64,000 nucleotides of DNA from Zobellia galactanivorans (GCF_000973105.1 NC_015844.1:1484501-1548500); one strand, 5' to 3'; shown: positions 52,887 to 62,201, counted from the stretch's first letter. Notes: generated by a model from the letters alone, not told the origin. Translations and numbers: made by a program.

Positions 52887-53930
52887 TTACCAGCTTCCAC
52901 TAGCCCCACCGCCTCCGGAGCCTCCGCCCCCGCCCGAGAACGAACCGGAACTTCCGCCCGAACTAAACGAATGTGTACCCGAGGAAGAAAATGTTCTTCC
53001 CACATAGGCTTTGTCACTTTTTATCCATGATAGTTTTAGATCTTCCTTACCTCCCAATTTTAGTTTGATTAAGGCAATGCATATGGCTATACCCCAAAAA
53101 GGCAGCAATCCCCATAACCCTAGGTACGGGTCGTCTATAAGCCTCGCTATGTTGTACCCTATATAGCTCTCGGAGGTATAGATATTATAGACTACTCCGA
53201 GCGGGGCAAGAATAAATACCAGTCCCAACAACGAAAAGAACGAAGCCGAAATCAGCATAACGAAACCAGGCAAAACCCCCAACTTTCCCGTAAAAACACC
53301 TCTAAACACCTCAATTAACGTCCGATATCCCCTAAAGAAGGAAAAGCCCCCGACCCCTACAAAAAGGAGCGCGAATACCCCCAAAAAGATGTTTTCGAAG
53401 GTTTTGGCCTTACGTTCACTTGCCGCAATATCGCTTTTAAATTCGGCCAAGGCCTCGGGATCGTTCAAAAAGTTGATCATTTGATTTACCGCAGCATCGA
53501 TTCCCTCGTAGTAACGTTCGTCTTTAAAATTGGGAATCATTGTATTCCGTATTATTCGCGAAGCCACGGCATCGGTTATATAGGGCTCCAAACCATAGCC
53601 CACCTCTATACGCACTTCCCTATCGAATTTTGAGAACAAAACCAGAAGTCCGTTATCCTTCCCGCTTTGGCCTATGCCATTTTGGTTAAAAAGGCCATTC
53701 GCATAGGTTTCTATCGTTTCAAAATCGAGTTTATCGATGGTAACGACCACCAATTGATTGGTAGTTTCCCTTTCAAAATCAACAAGCTTTTGGTTCAGGT
53801 CGAAAACTTGGGCAGCGGTAAATATTTGTGCGCTATCGGTAACAAAATCACGTAGTTCGTAATATTGTTGTTGTGCGGCAGCAAATAGATAACCCAGTAA
53901 AAAAACAAGTGTAAAGGCTTTTTTGCGCAT
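52887..53930 (-). CDS. TPM-domain protein with Gly/Ser-rich C-terminus
   Basis: 347 residues from the ATG at 53928-53930 (MRKKAFTLVF), which lies just behind a consensus -7 box; a start at 54038 would be upstream of that promoter. A signal peptide ends near AAAQQQ. The TPM/YgcG domain spans about 25-170 (NQLVVVTIDKL, GLLVLFSKFDREVRIEVGYG, LEPYITD). Several hydrophobic segments follow (about 200-305), then a C-terminal tail of Gly and Ser (GGGGASGSW). TPM proteins act in the cell envelope, with roles reported in photosystem repair elsewhere and membrane quality control here unproven. Confidence 0.88.
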   Translation of the reverse strand: MRKKAFTLVFLLGYLFAAAQQQYYELRDFVTDSAQIFTAAQVFDLNQKLVDFERETTNQLVVVTIDKLDFETIETYANGLFNQNGIGQSGKDNGLLVLFSKFDREVRIEVGYGLEPYITDAVASRIIRNTMIPNFKDERYYEGIDAAVNQMINFLNDPEALAEFKSDIAASERKAKTFENIFLGVFALLFVGVGGFSFFRGYRTLIEVFRGVFTGKLGVLPGFVMLISASFFSLLGLVFILAPLGVVYNIYTSESYIGYNIARLIDDPYLGLWGLLPFWGIAICIALIKLKLGGKEDLKLSWIKSDKAYVGRTFSSSGTHSFSSGGSSGSFSGGGGGSGGGGASGSW

Positions 53931-53950
53931 GCTTTGTATAATACCTACTT

Positions 53951-53958
53951 CAAATATA
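53951..53958 (-). promoter_or_regulatory. Candidate -7 box for the TPM/acylase unit
   Basis: On the minus strand this reads TATATTTG, an exact TAnnTTTG match, 20 bases upstream of the chosen ATG at 53930. Confidence 0.5.
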
Positions 53959-54057
53959 AACCCTTTATCAGAATATGGATCAATTTTAAAACGACAAGGG
54001 GAAAGCCTTTGATTCTTTAGATTTAAAGTAACTTGCACCTATATTAACCAGCACTTT

Positions 54058-55794
54058 ATGTCAGAAAAAAAAGTTAGCATCCTTACCGCGTTCAAGACCA
54101 TAATCTGGCCAAGACGAAACCTCGTATTTATTGGCCTGGTGCTTATTGTCATCAGTAAGGCCGCAAGTTTTGTAGCCCCTATGTCCTTAAAATATTTAAT
54201 GGACGACATTATACCCAACAAAGACCTTGACTTCTTAAAATTACTGGTTGGGGCGGTAGCATTGGCTATACTGGTGCAGGCGGTCACCTCTTTCTTATTG
54301 ACCAAGATATTAAGTGTACAGGCCCAATTCTTGATTTCAGAACTCAGGGCGCAGGTGCAGAAAAAAGTACTCTCCCTTCCTATTAGTTTTTTCGACAACG
54401 CCAAATCAGGTGCCTTGGTATCACGTATCATGAGCGATGTCGAGGGTGTTCGAAACTTGATCGGCACAGGTCTGGTGCAACTCGTAGGGGGTAGCATCAC
54501 GGCCGTAGTATCACTTATATTACTTTTACGCATCAGTTGGACCATGACCATCTTTACCTTGGTACCCTTGGCCATTTTCGCGCTGATTGCCCTAAAGGCC
54601 TTTAAGATCATTCGTCCTATTTTTAGAAATCGCGGAAAGATAAATGCCGAGGTAACTGGCAGACTCACCGAAACTTTGGGCGGTGTACGTGTAATTAAAG
54701 GTTTCAACGCCGAAGAACAAGAAAACAAAATTTTCGAAAAGGGGGTCGACCGACTTTTTCAGAACGTAAAAAAGAGTTTGACCGCCACGGCCTTTATGAC
54801 CAGTTCTTCCACCTTTCTTTTAGGTATTGCCACAACAGGTATAATGGGTATTGGCGGCTATAAGATCATGATGGACGAGCTGACCATAGGCGAATTCTTG
54901 ACCTTTACCTTTTTATTGGGTCTGATGGTGGCCCCTATAGTCCAAATGAGCAACATCGGCAGCCAACTTACCGAGGCCTTGGCCGGTTTAGACCGTACCG
55001 AAGAGCTTATGAACATGGTACCGGAATCCGATGAAGAAAACCGCACCATTGTTCTCGATGAAATTCAGGGAAATATTGTTTTCGATGATGTTTCCTTTGC
55101 CTATGAAGAAGACAAGGAAGTCTTGCACAACATCAGTTTTGAGGTAAAACCAGGTAACGTGGTCGCCTTGGTAGGAAGCTCAGGCTCTGGAAAATCTACC
55201 ATAGCAGGCTTGGCCGCTACTTTCCTTAATCCCCAATCGGGTAAAATCACCATTGACGGAAAAGACCTGGCGCAAGTGAACCTAAACAGTTTTAGACAGC
55301 ATCTCGGCGTAGTCTTACAAGACGATTTTCTTTTTGAGGGCACCATACGCGAGAATATTCTTTTCCCACGTCCCAATGCTACGGAAGAGCAATTACAACA
55401 AGCGGTGGAGGCTGCTTATGTCAACGAGTTTACCGATAGGTTCGAAGACGGACTCGACACTTTGATCGGGGAGCGGGGCGTTAAACTTTCGGGCGGGCAA
55501 CGCCAACGTATTGCCATAGCCCGAGCCGTTTTGGCCGACCCTAAAATCTTGATACTAGATGAAGCTACCTCTAATTTAGACACCGAAAGTGAAGCCTTAA
55601 TCCAAAAAAGTTTGGCCACCTTGACCGAAGGCCGAACCACCTTTGTGATCGCCCATAGGCTGAGCACGATTCGCAAGGCCAACCAGATTTTGGTTATAGA
55701 AAACGGTAGAATTGCCGAAGAAGGCACTCACGACGAGCTGATTGCCAAAGAAGGCAGGTACTTTAACCTATTTACGTATCAGGCAAGGATTTAA
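54058..55794 (+). CDS. ABC exporter, MsbA-like (permease-ATPase half transporter)
   Basis: 578 residues. The N-terminal half has six membrane helices. The nucleotide-binding domain shows Walker A VGSSGSGKST, signature LSGGQRQR, Walker B KILILDEATS and H-loop IAHRLS. It works as a homodimer, probably exporting lipid or a hydrophobic compound across the inner membrane. No signal or partner gene is adjacent: the TPM gene is divergent and the ferredoxin gene convergent with a 4-base stop overlap. Confidence 0.93.
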   Translation: MSEKKVSILTAFKTIIWPRRNLVFIGLVLIVISKAASFVAPMSLKYLMDDIIPNKDLDFLKLLVGAVALAILVQAVTSFLLTKILSVQAQFLISELRAQVQKKVLSLPISFFDNAKSGALVSRIMSDVEGVRNLIGTGLVQLVGGSITAVVSLILLLRISWTMTIFTLVPLAIFALIALKAFKIIRPIFRNRGKINAEVTGRLTETLGGVRVIKGFNAEEQENKIFEKGVDRLFQNVKKSLTATAFMTSSSTFLLGIATTGIMGIGGYKIMMDELTIGEFLTFTFLLGLMVAPIVQMSNIGSQLTEALAGLDRTEELMNMVPESDEENRTIVLDEIQGNIVFDDVSFAYEEDKEVLHNISFEVKPGNVVALVGSSGSGKSTIAGLAATFLNPQSGKITIDGKDLAQVNLNSFRQHLGVVLQDDFLFEGTIRENILFPRPNATEEQLQQAVEAAYVNEFTDRFEDGLDTLIGERGVKLSGGQRQRIAIARAVLADPKILILDEATSNLDTESEALIQKSLATLTEGRTTFVIAHRLSTIRKANQILVIENGRIAEEGTHDELIAKEGRYFNLFTYQARI

Positions 55795-56120
55795 CTCTCA
55801 GGAGCCAATTCCACTACCAAGCCATCCAAATCAGGAGTCATATGGATCTGACAGCCCAAACGACTGTTGTCTTCCACATTGAAAGCTTCGGCCAACATAG
55901 CATCTTCGTCATCCGATTTCTCAGGAAGCTGATGGTCAGACTGTACGTAGCATTGACAAGAAGCACACATGGCCATACCGCCACAGATACCAATGGTTCC
56001 CTCTGGGGCCAATTCGTACGAGCGAACCACCTCCATAAGGTTCATGTTCATATCGGTTGGGGCGTCGACCTCATGGGTAACACCATCTCGGTCGGTAATT
56101 TTTATTTTTATATCACTCAT
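55791..56120 (-). CDS. [2Fe-2S] ferredoxin, adrenodoxin-like
   Basis: 109 residues. Four cluster cysteines are C46, C52, C55 (ICGGMAMCASC) and C90 (LGCQIH), with an extra C57. This is the adrenodoxin/ISC ferredoxin type. It lies at the end of an Fe-S gene run whose order on the minus strand is Mrp, NifU-like, FAD oxidoreductase, [four-helix-bundle gene], ferredoxin, so it is probably the electron acceptor of the oxidoreductase. Confidence 0.93.
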   Translation of the reverse strand: MSDIKIKITDRDGVTHEVDAPTDMNMNLMEVVRSYELAPEGTIGICGGMAMCASCQCYVQSDHQLPEKSDDEDAMLAEAFNVEDNSRLGCQIHMTPDLDGLVVELAPES

Positions 56121-56133
56121 TGATAAGGGAATT

Positions 56134-56158
56134 AGTAGTAAGTAGTTAGGAGTTAGTT
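56134..56158. repeat. TTAGG-type repeat, left side of the four-helix-bundle gene
   Basis: Contains GTTAGGAGTTAGTT (56145-56158) preceded by TAGTAGTAAGTA. It is an imperfect inverted counterpart of the CCTAACA repeat at 56543-56568, so the gene between is bordered by related sequences. Confidence 0.55.
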
Positions 56159-56171
56159 GATTTGCTTCGGG

Positions 56172-56516
56172 TCATTGATTGTATGAGCCCGAAAAGCATT
56201 TTAGAAATTTCGTTTGATTGTTCAATAAATTTGGATGTCTCTTCAGAGTCCAAAAAAAATTCAGTCTTTTTGATAAATATAGCATTGACCTTACCTCACT
56301 ATTTGAGCTTGTTGCAAAATATAAAAAACTAATGAAATCAGGGTTCGTACTTCGGTCAAGACCTTCAGCTATATTATTGGAAATAGATATGGAAGCTCTT
56401 AGGATTTGGTCTTTAAAGGAGTAATCTCTAGAATCGGAAAAATTTTGATAAATCGCTACAGCAAAATCTTGTGCTTTTTGCCACACCAATAAATCCTCAA
56501 ATTTTTTAACAGCCAT
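56172..56516 (-). CDS. Four-helix-bundle protein (S23/23S rRNA intervening-sequence family)
   Basis: 114 residues. FEDLLVWQKAQDFAVAIYQN and ISISNNIAEGLDRSTNPDF are the typical first and middle helices of this family, whose members are encoded in 23S rRNA insertions or found free in Bacteroidota genomes. It is AT-richer than its Fe-S neighbours and separates the oxidoreductase from its ferredoxin, which looks like a later insertion. The function is unknown. Confidence 0.88.
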   Translation of the reverse strand: MAVKKFEDLLVWQKAQDFAVAIYQNFSDSRDYSFKDQILRASISISNNIAEGLDRSTNPDFISFLYFATSSNSEVRSMLYLSKRLNFFWTLKRHPNLLNNQTKFLKCFSGSYNQ

Positions 56517-56542
56517 TATTTCAGTTACGCTAGTTATATTTT

Positions 56543-56568
56543 CCTAACACCTAACACCTAAGTCCTTA
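56543..56568. repeat. CCTAACA repeats, right side of the four-helix-bundle gene
   Basis: CCTAACACCTAACACCTAAG reads as about three copies of CCTAACA, followed by TCCTTA. The reverse complement, TTAGGTGTTAGG, resembles the left-hand GTTAGGAGTTAG. Confidence 0.6.
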
Positions 56569-57624
56569 ATTTATACTTTTAACAACCGCCTTTGGCGCTT
56601 CCTTCTTACTACCGTCAAAACCGGTTACCCCGCCAACGGTCGTATATTTCATTACGTACTTCTTATCAGGATAAATACGCTGATAAGCACTTTGACACAT
56701 GAGGGTCGCTTCATGAAAGCCACAAAGAATCAGTTTCAACTTCCCGGGGTACGTGTTTACATCGCCAATGGCATAAATTCCCGGTACGTTAGTCTGATAA
56801 TCGAAGGTATCTACCTTTATGGCATTCCGCTCGATTTCAAGACCCCAATCGGCAATCGGTCCCAATTTGGGAGAAAGTCCGAACAAGGGTACAAAATTAT
56901 CAACTTCCAAGGTAACATCCTCACTCGGATCTGTTGTTTTTCTAATAGTAACGGCTTCCAGTTTATCTTCCCCTATAAGACCCGTTATCTCCGCGGGCGT
57001 AATCAGGTTGACTTTACCTTCATTCTTAAGCTGCTGTACTTTTTCCACCGAATCAAGTGCTCCCCTAAACTCGTTTCTACGATGTACAAGCGTAACTTCT
57101 GAGGCCACATCGGCCAAAAAGATACTCCAGTCAAGTGCGGAATCGCCTCCTCCTGCAATAACCACCCTTTTATCGCGGTATACCTCGGGATCTTTTATGA
57201 TATAGGCCACACCGTTATCTTCGTATTTTTTCAGGTTTTCAAGTAATGGTTTTCGGGGTTCAAAACTACCGAGTCCACCTGCAATAGCCACAATGGGGGC
57301 ATGGTGTTTAGTTCCTTTGTTCGTTGTTACGATAAAGGTACCATCTTCCAATTTTTCGATGGTCTGTGCCCTTTCTCCCAAGGTAAAACCAGGCTCAAAG
57401 GGCTTGATCTGCTCCATTAGGTTGTTGACCAGATCGCCAGCCAATACTTCTGGAAAACCAGGTATATCGTAAATCGGTTTTTTTGGATAAATCTCGGAAC
57501 ATTGTCCACCTGCTTGAGGTAGCGCATCGATTAAATGACATTTGAGCTGTAACAGGCCTGCCTCAAAAACGGCAAAAAGCCCAGTTGGGCCAGCTCCAAT
57601 AATCAATATGTCTGTTTTGATCAT
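56566..57624 (-). CDS. FAD/NAD(P) oxidoreductase, ferredoxin-NADP reductase (TrxR-like type)
   Basis: 352 residues. The FAD site is ILIIGAGPTGLFAVFEAG; GGQCSEIYPKKPIYDIPG is the following conserved stretch. The NADPH site is VVIAGGGDSALDW, and GIYAIGDVNTYPGKL is the C-terminal FAD contact. There is no CxxC redox motif as in thioredoxin reductase, so it is the YumC-like ferredoxin reductase. It would reduce the [2Fe-2S] ferredoxin encoded 0.5 kb downstream for Fe-S biogenesis or other reductions. Confidence 0.92.
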   Translation of the reverse strand: MIKTDILIIGAGPTGLFAVFEAGLLQLKCHLIDALPQAGGQCSEIYPKKPIYDIPGFPEVLAGDLVNNLMEQIKPFEPGFTLGERAQTIEKLEDGTFIVTTNKGTKHHAPIVAIAGGLGSFEPRKPLLENLKKYEDNGVAYIIKDPEVYRDKRVVIAGGGDSALDWSIFLADVASEVTLVHRRNEFRGALDSVEKVQQLKNEGKVNLITPAEITGLIGEDKLEAVTIRKTTDPSEDVTLEVDNFVPLFGLSPKLGPIADWGLEIERNAIKVDTFDYQTNVPGIYAIGDVNTYPGKLKLILCGFHEATLMCQSAYQRIYPDKKYVMKYTTVGGVTGFDGSKKEAPKAVVKSIN

Positions 57625-57695
57625 TGAGTTTTACATTAAAGTTCGGACGAAATTAAGATTAAAAGACGGGTAAGAATATGACAAAGATCAGCCTC

Positions 57696-57935
57696 TTAGG
57701 CGACATTTATCACCTCTTCGATTTGCGGGGCATATTTTTTAATGGTCATTTCAACACCGCTCTTCAAAGTCATTTGATTGACACTACACCCTACACACGC
57801 CCCTTCGAGCTTTACTTTTACGGAATTTTCGTTATCTATAGAGATTAACGATATATCTCCGCCGTCACTTTGTAAAAAAGGGCGAATTTCTTCAAGCGCT
57901 TTTTCTACATTCTGCCTTAGTTCTTCCGATGTCAT
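57696..57935 (-). CDS. NifU-like Fe-S scaffold/carrier (C-terminal NifU domain)
   Basis: 79 residues, a free NifU C-terminal domain. The cluster-binding motif is CVGCSVNQMTL, and FLQSDGGDISLIS precedes it. One base separates it from the Mrp stop, so the two are coupled. It would hold or transfer a [4Fe-4S] cluster. Confidence 0.93.
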   Translation of the reverse strand: MTSEELRQNVEKALEEIRPFLQSDGGDISLISIDNENSVKVKLEGACVGCSVNQMTLKSGVEMTIKKYAPQIEEVINVA

Positions 57936-57936
57936 A

Positions 57937-59076
57937 TTACTTTTTCTTAACAGCGGAACAGCCCGCCATTGTTGTTATCTTAATTGCTTCCGTTGGAGGC
58001 AGGCTCTTATTTCTGCCCACAACCTCTTGAACCACGTTCTTGGTCAACTCTTCAAAGGCTTCCTCTACGGCCGTGGCCGTTTGCATAGCCGCCGGTCTTC
58101 CTATATCACCTGCTTCGCGTATACTCTGTACCAAGGGTATTTCCCCTAAGAAAGGCACGCCTAAATCTTCAGACAGATTTTTTGCCCCTTCCTTACCAAA
58201 AATATAGTACTTATTATCGGGAAGCTCCTCAGGTGTAAAATAAGCCATATTCTCTACAATTCCCAATACGGGAACGTTTATAGAATCTTGTTGAAACATG
58301 GCCACACCTTTTCTGGCATCGGCCAGGGCCACGTTCTGCGGCGTACTCACCACTACGGCACCGGTTACGGGCATGGCCTGCATGATGCTCAAGTGGATAT
58401 CCCCGGTTCCGGGCGGAAGGTCGATCAGCATAAAGTCAAGATCGCCCCAATGTGCATCGAATATCATTTGATTCAAGGCTTTAGCCGCCATAGGACCACG
58501 CCAGATGACCGCTTGGTCGGGCTGGGTAAAAAATCCAATAGACAACAGCTTTACGCCGTAGCTCTCTACCGGTTTCATTTTTGATTTACCATCAACATTG
58601 ACCGCCAAGGGTTTCTCAAGGGCCACGTCGAACATAATAGGCATCGAAGGCCCATAAATATCGGCATCTAAAACCCCTACCTTAAAGCCCATTTTTGCCA
58701 AGGTCACCGCTAAATTGGCCGTGACGGTAGATTTACCTACCCCTCCTTTACCCGAGGCGACTGCAATAATGTTCTGTATACCGGGTATGGGCTTCCCCTT
58801 TATTTCGTTCGTTTTTGGCTTTGCCGGGGCATCTACCTTTATGTTTACCTTGATCTTGGCCTTTTCGTACACCTTCTGGTGTATGACCTTCAAGATTTCC
58901 ACTTCGGTCTTTTTACGTGCCTGCAGGCTAGGATTACCAATGGTAATATCTACCTCGACCTCATCACCAAAAATTTGAATATTCTTAACCGCACCGCTTT
59001 CTACCATATTTTGCCCCTCACCGGGTACGGTAATGTTCTCTAGTGCCTTTAAAACTTCCTTTTTATCAATCTTCAT
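57937..59076 (-). CDS. Mrp/NBP35-type P-loop ATPase, Fe-S carrier
   Basis: 379 residues. An N-terminal MIP18/DUF59 domain (about 1-80) precedes the deviant Walker A GKGGVGKS (about 109-116), then LDADIYGPSMP, IDLPPGTGDIHLS and ENMAYFTPEELPDNKYYIFG. The CxxC usually found in Mrp/ApbC at this last point is absent; the only cysteine I see is near the C-terminus (AGCSAV). Promoter TATCTTTG (minus strand) lies 22 bases upstream. It heads the Fe-S operon. Confidence 0.93.
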   Translation of the reverse strand: MKIDKKEVLKALENITVPGEGQNMVESGAVKNIQIFGDEVEVDITIGNPSLQARKKTEVEILKVIHQKVYEKAKIKVNIKVDAPAKPKTNEIKGKPIPGIQNIIAVASGKGGVGKSTVTANLAVTLAKMGFKVGVLDADIYGPSMPIMFDVALEKPLAVNVDGKSKMKPVESYGVKLLSIGFFTQPDQAVIWRGPMAAKALNQMIFDAHWGDLDFMLIDLPPGTGDIHLSIMQAMPVTGAVVVSTPQNVALADARKGVAMFQQDSINVPVLGIVENMAYFTPEELPDNKYYIFGKEGAKNLSEDLGVPFLGEIPLVQSIREAGDIGRPAAMQTATAVEEAFEELTKNVVQEVVGRNKSLPPTEAIKITTMAGCSAVKKK

Positions 59077-59098
59077 TATATAAACTCATTCTAAAGAA

Positions 59099-59106
59099 CA
59101 AAGATA
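59099..59106 (-). promoter_or_regulatory. Candidate -7 box for the Mrp Fe-S operon
   Basis: On the minus strand this is TATCTTTG, a perfect -7 match, ending 22 bases before the Mrp ATG. Confidence 0.6.
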
Positions 59107-59332
59107 GGTCATAAGGGCAAGAAACTAAAGTGTTTGTATTGAAATGTAATATAGGCCGATAGGTATTCCTGATTAAGGTTTGTTTATTTAGGGGGAGAGG
59201 CGATTTTTTAACTTAGGGTATTGGCAGGATTGGGATGGAAAAGAATCCGCTTTTTTCAATTTGTCCTAATTTTTGAAAAACTAGGATATTTAATAAAGTT
59301 ATGGAGGAAAAGGCACCCACCTTCAACTAAGT

Positions 59333-59677
59333 TTAAGCCGGGCCACCCAACTCCTTAAAGGGATCCCAAAAGTGCTTTTCAAAGTCGATAATTTGGTTGT
59401 CGACTACGGTTATCCCTTCATTTTCGAGCAATTGTTGCATAAGGTTGGTACCGTCAAAATGGTGTTTTCCTGTAAGCAACCCGATTTTATTGACTACCCT
59501 GTGAGCGGGTATTTCCGGCATACTACCGGCTCCGTTCATGGCCCAACCGACCATTCGTGCACTACGGGCGGCCCCTAGATATTTGGCAATGGCCCCGTAG
59601 GAAGTCACGCGCCCCTCGGGTATAAGCCGGGCCACTTCGTATACTTTCTGAAAGAAATTTTTATTGTCAGAATTCAT
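59333..59677 (-). CDS. Alkyltransferase-like (ATL) protein, MGMT family without the acceptor cysteine
   Basis: 114 residues, close to the MGMT C-terminal domain. It has PEGRVTSYGAIAKYLG and the active-site loop reads PAHRVV instead of PCHRVV, so the alkyl-accepting Cys is replaced by Ala. ATL proteins bind O6-alkylguanine and pass it to nucleotide excision repair. The start overlaps the LysE-like stop by 1 base, so it is the end of the phoB-phoR-trmB-lysE operon. Confidence 0.9.
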   Translation of the reverse strand: MNSDNKNFFQKVYEVARLIPEGRVTSYGAIAKYLGAARSARMVGWAMNGAGSMPEIPAHRVVNKIGLLTGKHHFDGTNLMQQLLENEGITVVDNQIIDFEKHFWDPFKELGGPA

Positions 59678-60306
59678 TACCGAAACACGATTCTTAAAAT
59701 AGTTATAATCAATAAGACCAACATGAGCGCGCTGATAATATAGTTACTATTCTTTGAAAATCGGTTCGATTTATGCTCAAGTTTATTGAAGTACACCGCG
59801 TACATATAAAGTACCGTAAAGGTTCCGCTACCTGCCGCCAAAATAAATACAAGGATATCCCAAGCCTGAAATTTGATCCAGCCGGAGGCGTTCCACATGA
59901 TATTGAGTCCGCTATAATAGGGTATGGTCAACAGATTCAATGCGGCCAACAACATTCCCTTAAAAAAACTGTTCTTCTTGCTGACCTTGACAATTTTCGG
60001 GGCCTTCTTTTTGTTTTTGCGCCCTGCGATAAAAAAATACACCATAAAAAAACCGAAGACCCCAAGGGCAATTCTCAAGAGCACGTCTATTACTTCGGGA
60101 TTTTTATGTAAAAACCTTGAAATATAGACCGCAACGGTAGCCTGAAGAATGACTACGGTAGCCACCCCTAAGCCAAAAATAATTCCGTTCAGCTTGCCTT
60201 TTTCCACACTCACCTTTGCCGCATTCATATTCAACAGCCCCGGTGGTACCGTCGCTATAAAGGCCGCCGAAAAAGTAGCAAAAAAAAGTAGCAAAAGATG
60301 CAACAT
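59677..60306 (-). CDS. LysE/RhtB-family exporter
   Basis: 209 residues with about six membrane helices. The N-terminus AAFIATVPPGLLNMNAAKVS is the LysE-type signature. The family exports amino acids or related compounds; the substrate is not readable. It starts 2 bases after trmB and overlaps the ATL gene by 1 base. Confidence 0.88.
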   Translation of the reverse strand: MLHLLLLFFATFSAAFIATVPPGLLNMNAAKVSVEKGKLNGIIFGLGVATVVILQATVAVYISRFLHKNPEVIDVLLRIALGVFGFFMVYFFIAGRKNKKKAPKIVKVSKKNSFFKGMLLAALNLLTIPYYSGLNIMWNASGWIKFQAWDILVFILAAGSGTFTVLYMYAVYFNKLEHKSNRFSKNSNYIISALMLVLLIITILRIVFR

Positions 60307-60308
60307 GC

Positions 60309-60977
60309 CTAGTGGATCTTAAATTGGATATAGGTTATGGGTTTCCCTTTTTCAAGATACTGTTTTTCGTAGAAAGTTTGAAGTTCCAAAACCTCTTTTG
60401 GGCTTCCTTCATTTTTGTATACGTCATGGTTGGCGTAATTCACTGTCAGTCCTAAACCATGCAAAAGCCCCAAAGTATAACCGTGCATAAACTCACTATC
60501 GGTCTTTAGGTGCATTAGGCCGTCAGGAAGTAATATTTTCCTGTATTTGGCCAAGAAACTTTCGTTGGTCATTCGATGTTTTGTACGCTTGTACTTTATT
60601 TGGGGATCAGGAAAGGTTATCCAGATTTCGGAAACCTCATCCTTGGCAAAGAGTTCGTCTACCAGTTCGATTTGTGTTCTTAGGAAGGCTACGTTCTTGA
60701 GATCATCCTCGAGTGCCGTCTTGGCCCCACGCCACAACCTTGCCCCCTTGATATCGATACCTATAAAATTCTTATTGGGGTCTTGCTTGGCCAAGCCTAC
60801 GGTATATTCGCCCTTACCACAGCCCAGCTCCAACACAATAGGATTGTCGTTCTTAAAAAAATCGTTCCACTTGCCCCTTAACCCGAAACCTTGTTTTACG
60901 GCTTCCCTGCTTGGTTGAATGACATTTGGAAAAGTCTCGTTCTCCTTAAAGCGTTTCAGTTTGTTTTTACTTCCCAA
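60309..60977 (-). CDS. trmB: tRNA (guanine-N7-)-methyltransferase
   Basis: 222 residues. SAM-binding LELGCGKGEYTVGLA and IGIDIKGARLW, plus the TrmB motif TFPDPQIKYKRTKHRMT, identify it. It makes m7G46 in tRNA. It begins 10 bases after phoR and ends 2 bases before the LysE-like gene. Confidence 0.95.
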   Translation of the reverse strand: MGSKNKLKRFKENETFPNVIQPSREAVKQGFGLRGKWNDFFKNDNPIVLELGCGKGEYTVGLAKQDPNKNFIGIDIKGARLWRGAKTALEDDLKNVAFLRTQIELVDELFAKDEVSEIWITFPDPQIKYKRTKHRMTNESFLAKYRKILLPDGLMHLKTDSEFMHGYTLGLLHGLGLTVNYANHDVYKNEGSPKEVLELQTFYEKQYLEKGKPITYIQFKIH

Positions 60978-60987
60978 TGGTATAAAA

Positions 60988-62064
60988 TTAAATTTTTGGT
61001 GAGGCTTTGGCCAGCTGTTTCTCTTTTGCTTTTTCCAAAGTAAAAGAAAATTCCGAACCTACACCCATTTCACTTTCCACATATATCTTTTCCCCGTGCG
61101 CCTCAACGATATGCTTTACAATAGCAAGGCCTAGACCAGAACCTCCTTCGCTGCGGCTACCGCTTTTATCCACCCTATAGAAACGTTCAAAAAGGCGGGG
61201 TATGTGTTGTTTCGGAATACCTTCTCCGTTATCGGTTACCCTAACGATTACCTTGTTCTTGATCAGGTTTTCCACACTTACCTCGGTAGTACCGTTGGTA
61301 TGTCCGTATTTTATGGAGTTTACAAGAAAATTGGTTACTACTTGCTGTATTTTTTCCTTATCGGCGAATACTATAATAGGCTCGTCATACTCCATATCAA
61401 AAGTAAGTATGATCTTCTTTTTGGCCGATTTCATTTCCAAAAGATCGAAGACATTTTGAATGAGCTCAATAATATCAAAAGGCTCCCTCTTCAGATTAAG
61501 GTCGCCTACCTCCAACTTGGTAATAAGGTCAAGGTCTTTCACGATATAGATAAGTCGATCCACCCCCTTACTGGCCCTTTGAAGGTACTTTCGGCGTACA
61601 TTTTTATCGTCTATGGCCCCGTCCAATAGGGTTTCTATATACCCTTGAACGGTAAACAGCGGTGTTTTAAGCTCGTGCGATACGTTGCCGAGAAAATCTT
61701 TTCGGTACTCTTCCCTAATTTTAAGGGTATCGATCTCTATACGTTTGTCTTTGGCAAATTTCCCGATTTCCTCGGTAAGGGTTTTCATGTCGGTAGTAAT
61801 GGGACCAGAGACAATCGAAGACGTTTCCAACATAGCCACATCATCGTATATTTTCTTTATCCGGCGGTAGATAAACTTTTCTATCCGCACCTGTAAAACG
61901 GTAAAGCTAATAGGAAACAACAAAAAGGAGGTAACGATAATGACTACCCAATTAAAAGCATTGAAAAGGAGCAAAAACAGCGCCAACAGCAAAACAAAGA
62001 TTACGGTAATCATAAAAGAAGACCGTAGCGCAAAGCGGTATGACCTTCTTAATCTAGGAGGCAT
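60988..62064 (-). CDS. PhoR-like sensor histidine kinase
   Basis: 358 residues. Two N-terminal membrane helices (about 15-35 and 42-60), a long linker without a recognisable PAS domain, HisKA with GNVSHELKTPLFTVQGYIET, and HATPase (NFLVNSIKYGHTNGT, GEGIP, GGSGLGLAIVKH). With the PhoB-type gene 137 bases upstream it forms a two-component system, most likely for phosphate limitation. Confidence 0.9.
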   Translation of the reverse strand: MPPRLRRSYRFALRSSFMITVIFVLLLALFLLLFNAFNWVVIIVTSFLLFPISFTVLQVRIEKFIYRRIKKIYDDVAMLETSSIVSGPITTDMKTLTEEIGKFAKDKRIEIDTLKIREEYRKDFLGNVSHELKTPLFTVQGYIETLLDGAIDDKNVRRKYLQRASKGVDRLIYIVKDLDLITKLEVGDLNLKREPFDIIELIQNVFDLLEMKSAKKKIILTFDMEYDEPIIVFADKEKIQQVVTNFLVNSIKYGHTNGTTEVSVENLIKNKVIVRVTDNGEGIPKQHIPRLFERFYRVDKSGSRSEGGSGLGLAIVKHIVEAHGEKIYVESEMGVGSEFSFTLEKAKEKQLAKASPKI

Positions 62065-62201
62065 AAAAAAAGTGTTTAATATTCGCTACGGAACCTTTAT
62101 ACGTCATTTCAGGGCATTTTTCGGCATTCAAAACCCAATCAAGGGGAGAACGGCCCAAAATTACTATAAAAAAGACGTATTACTTAACGATGTAGATTTT
62201 A

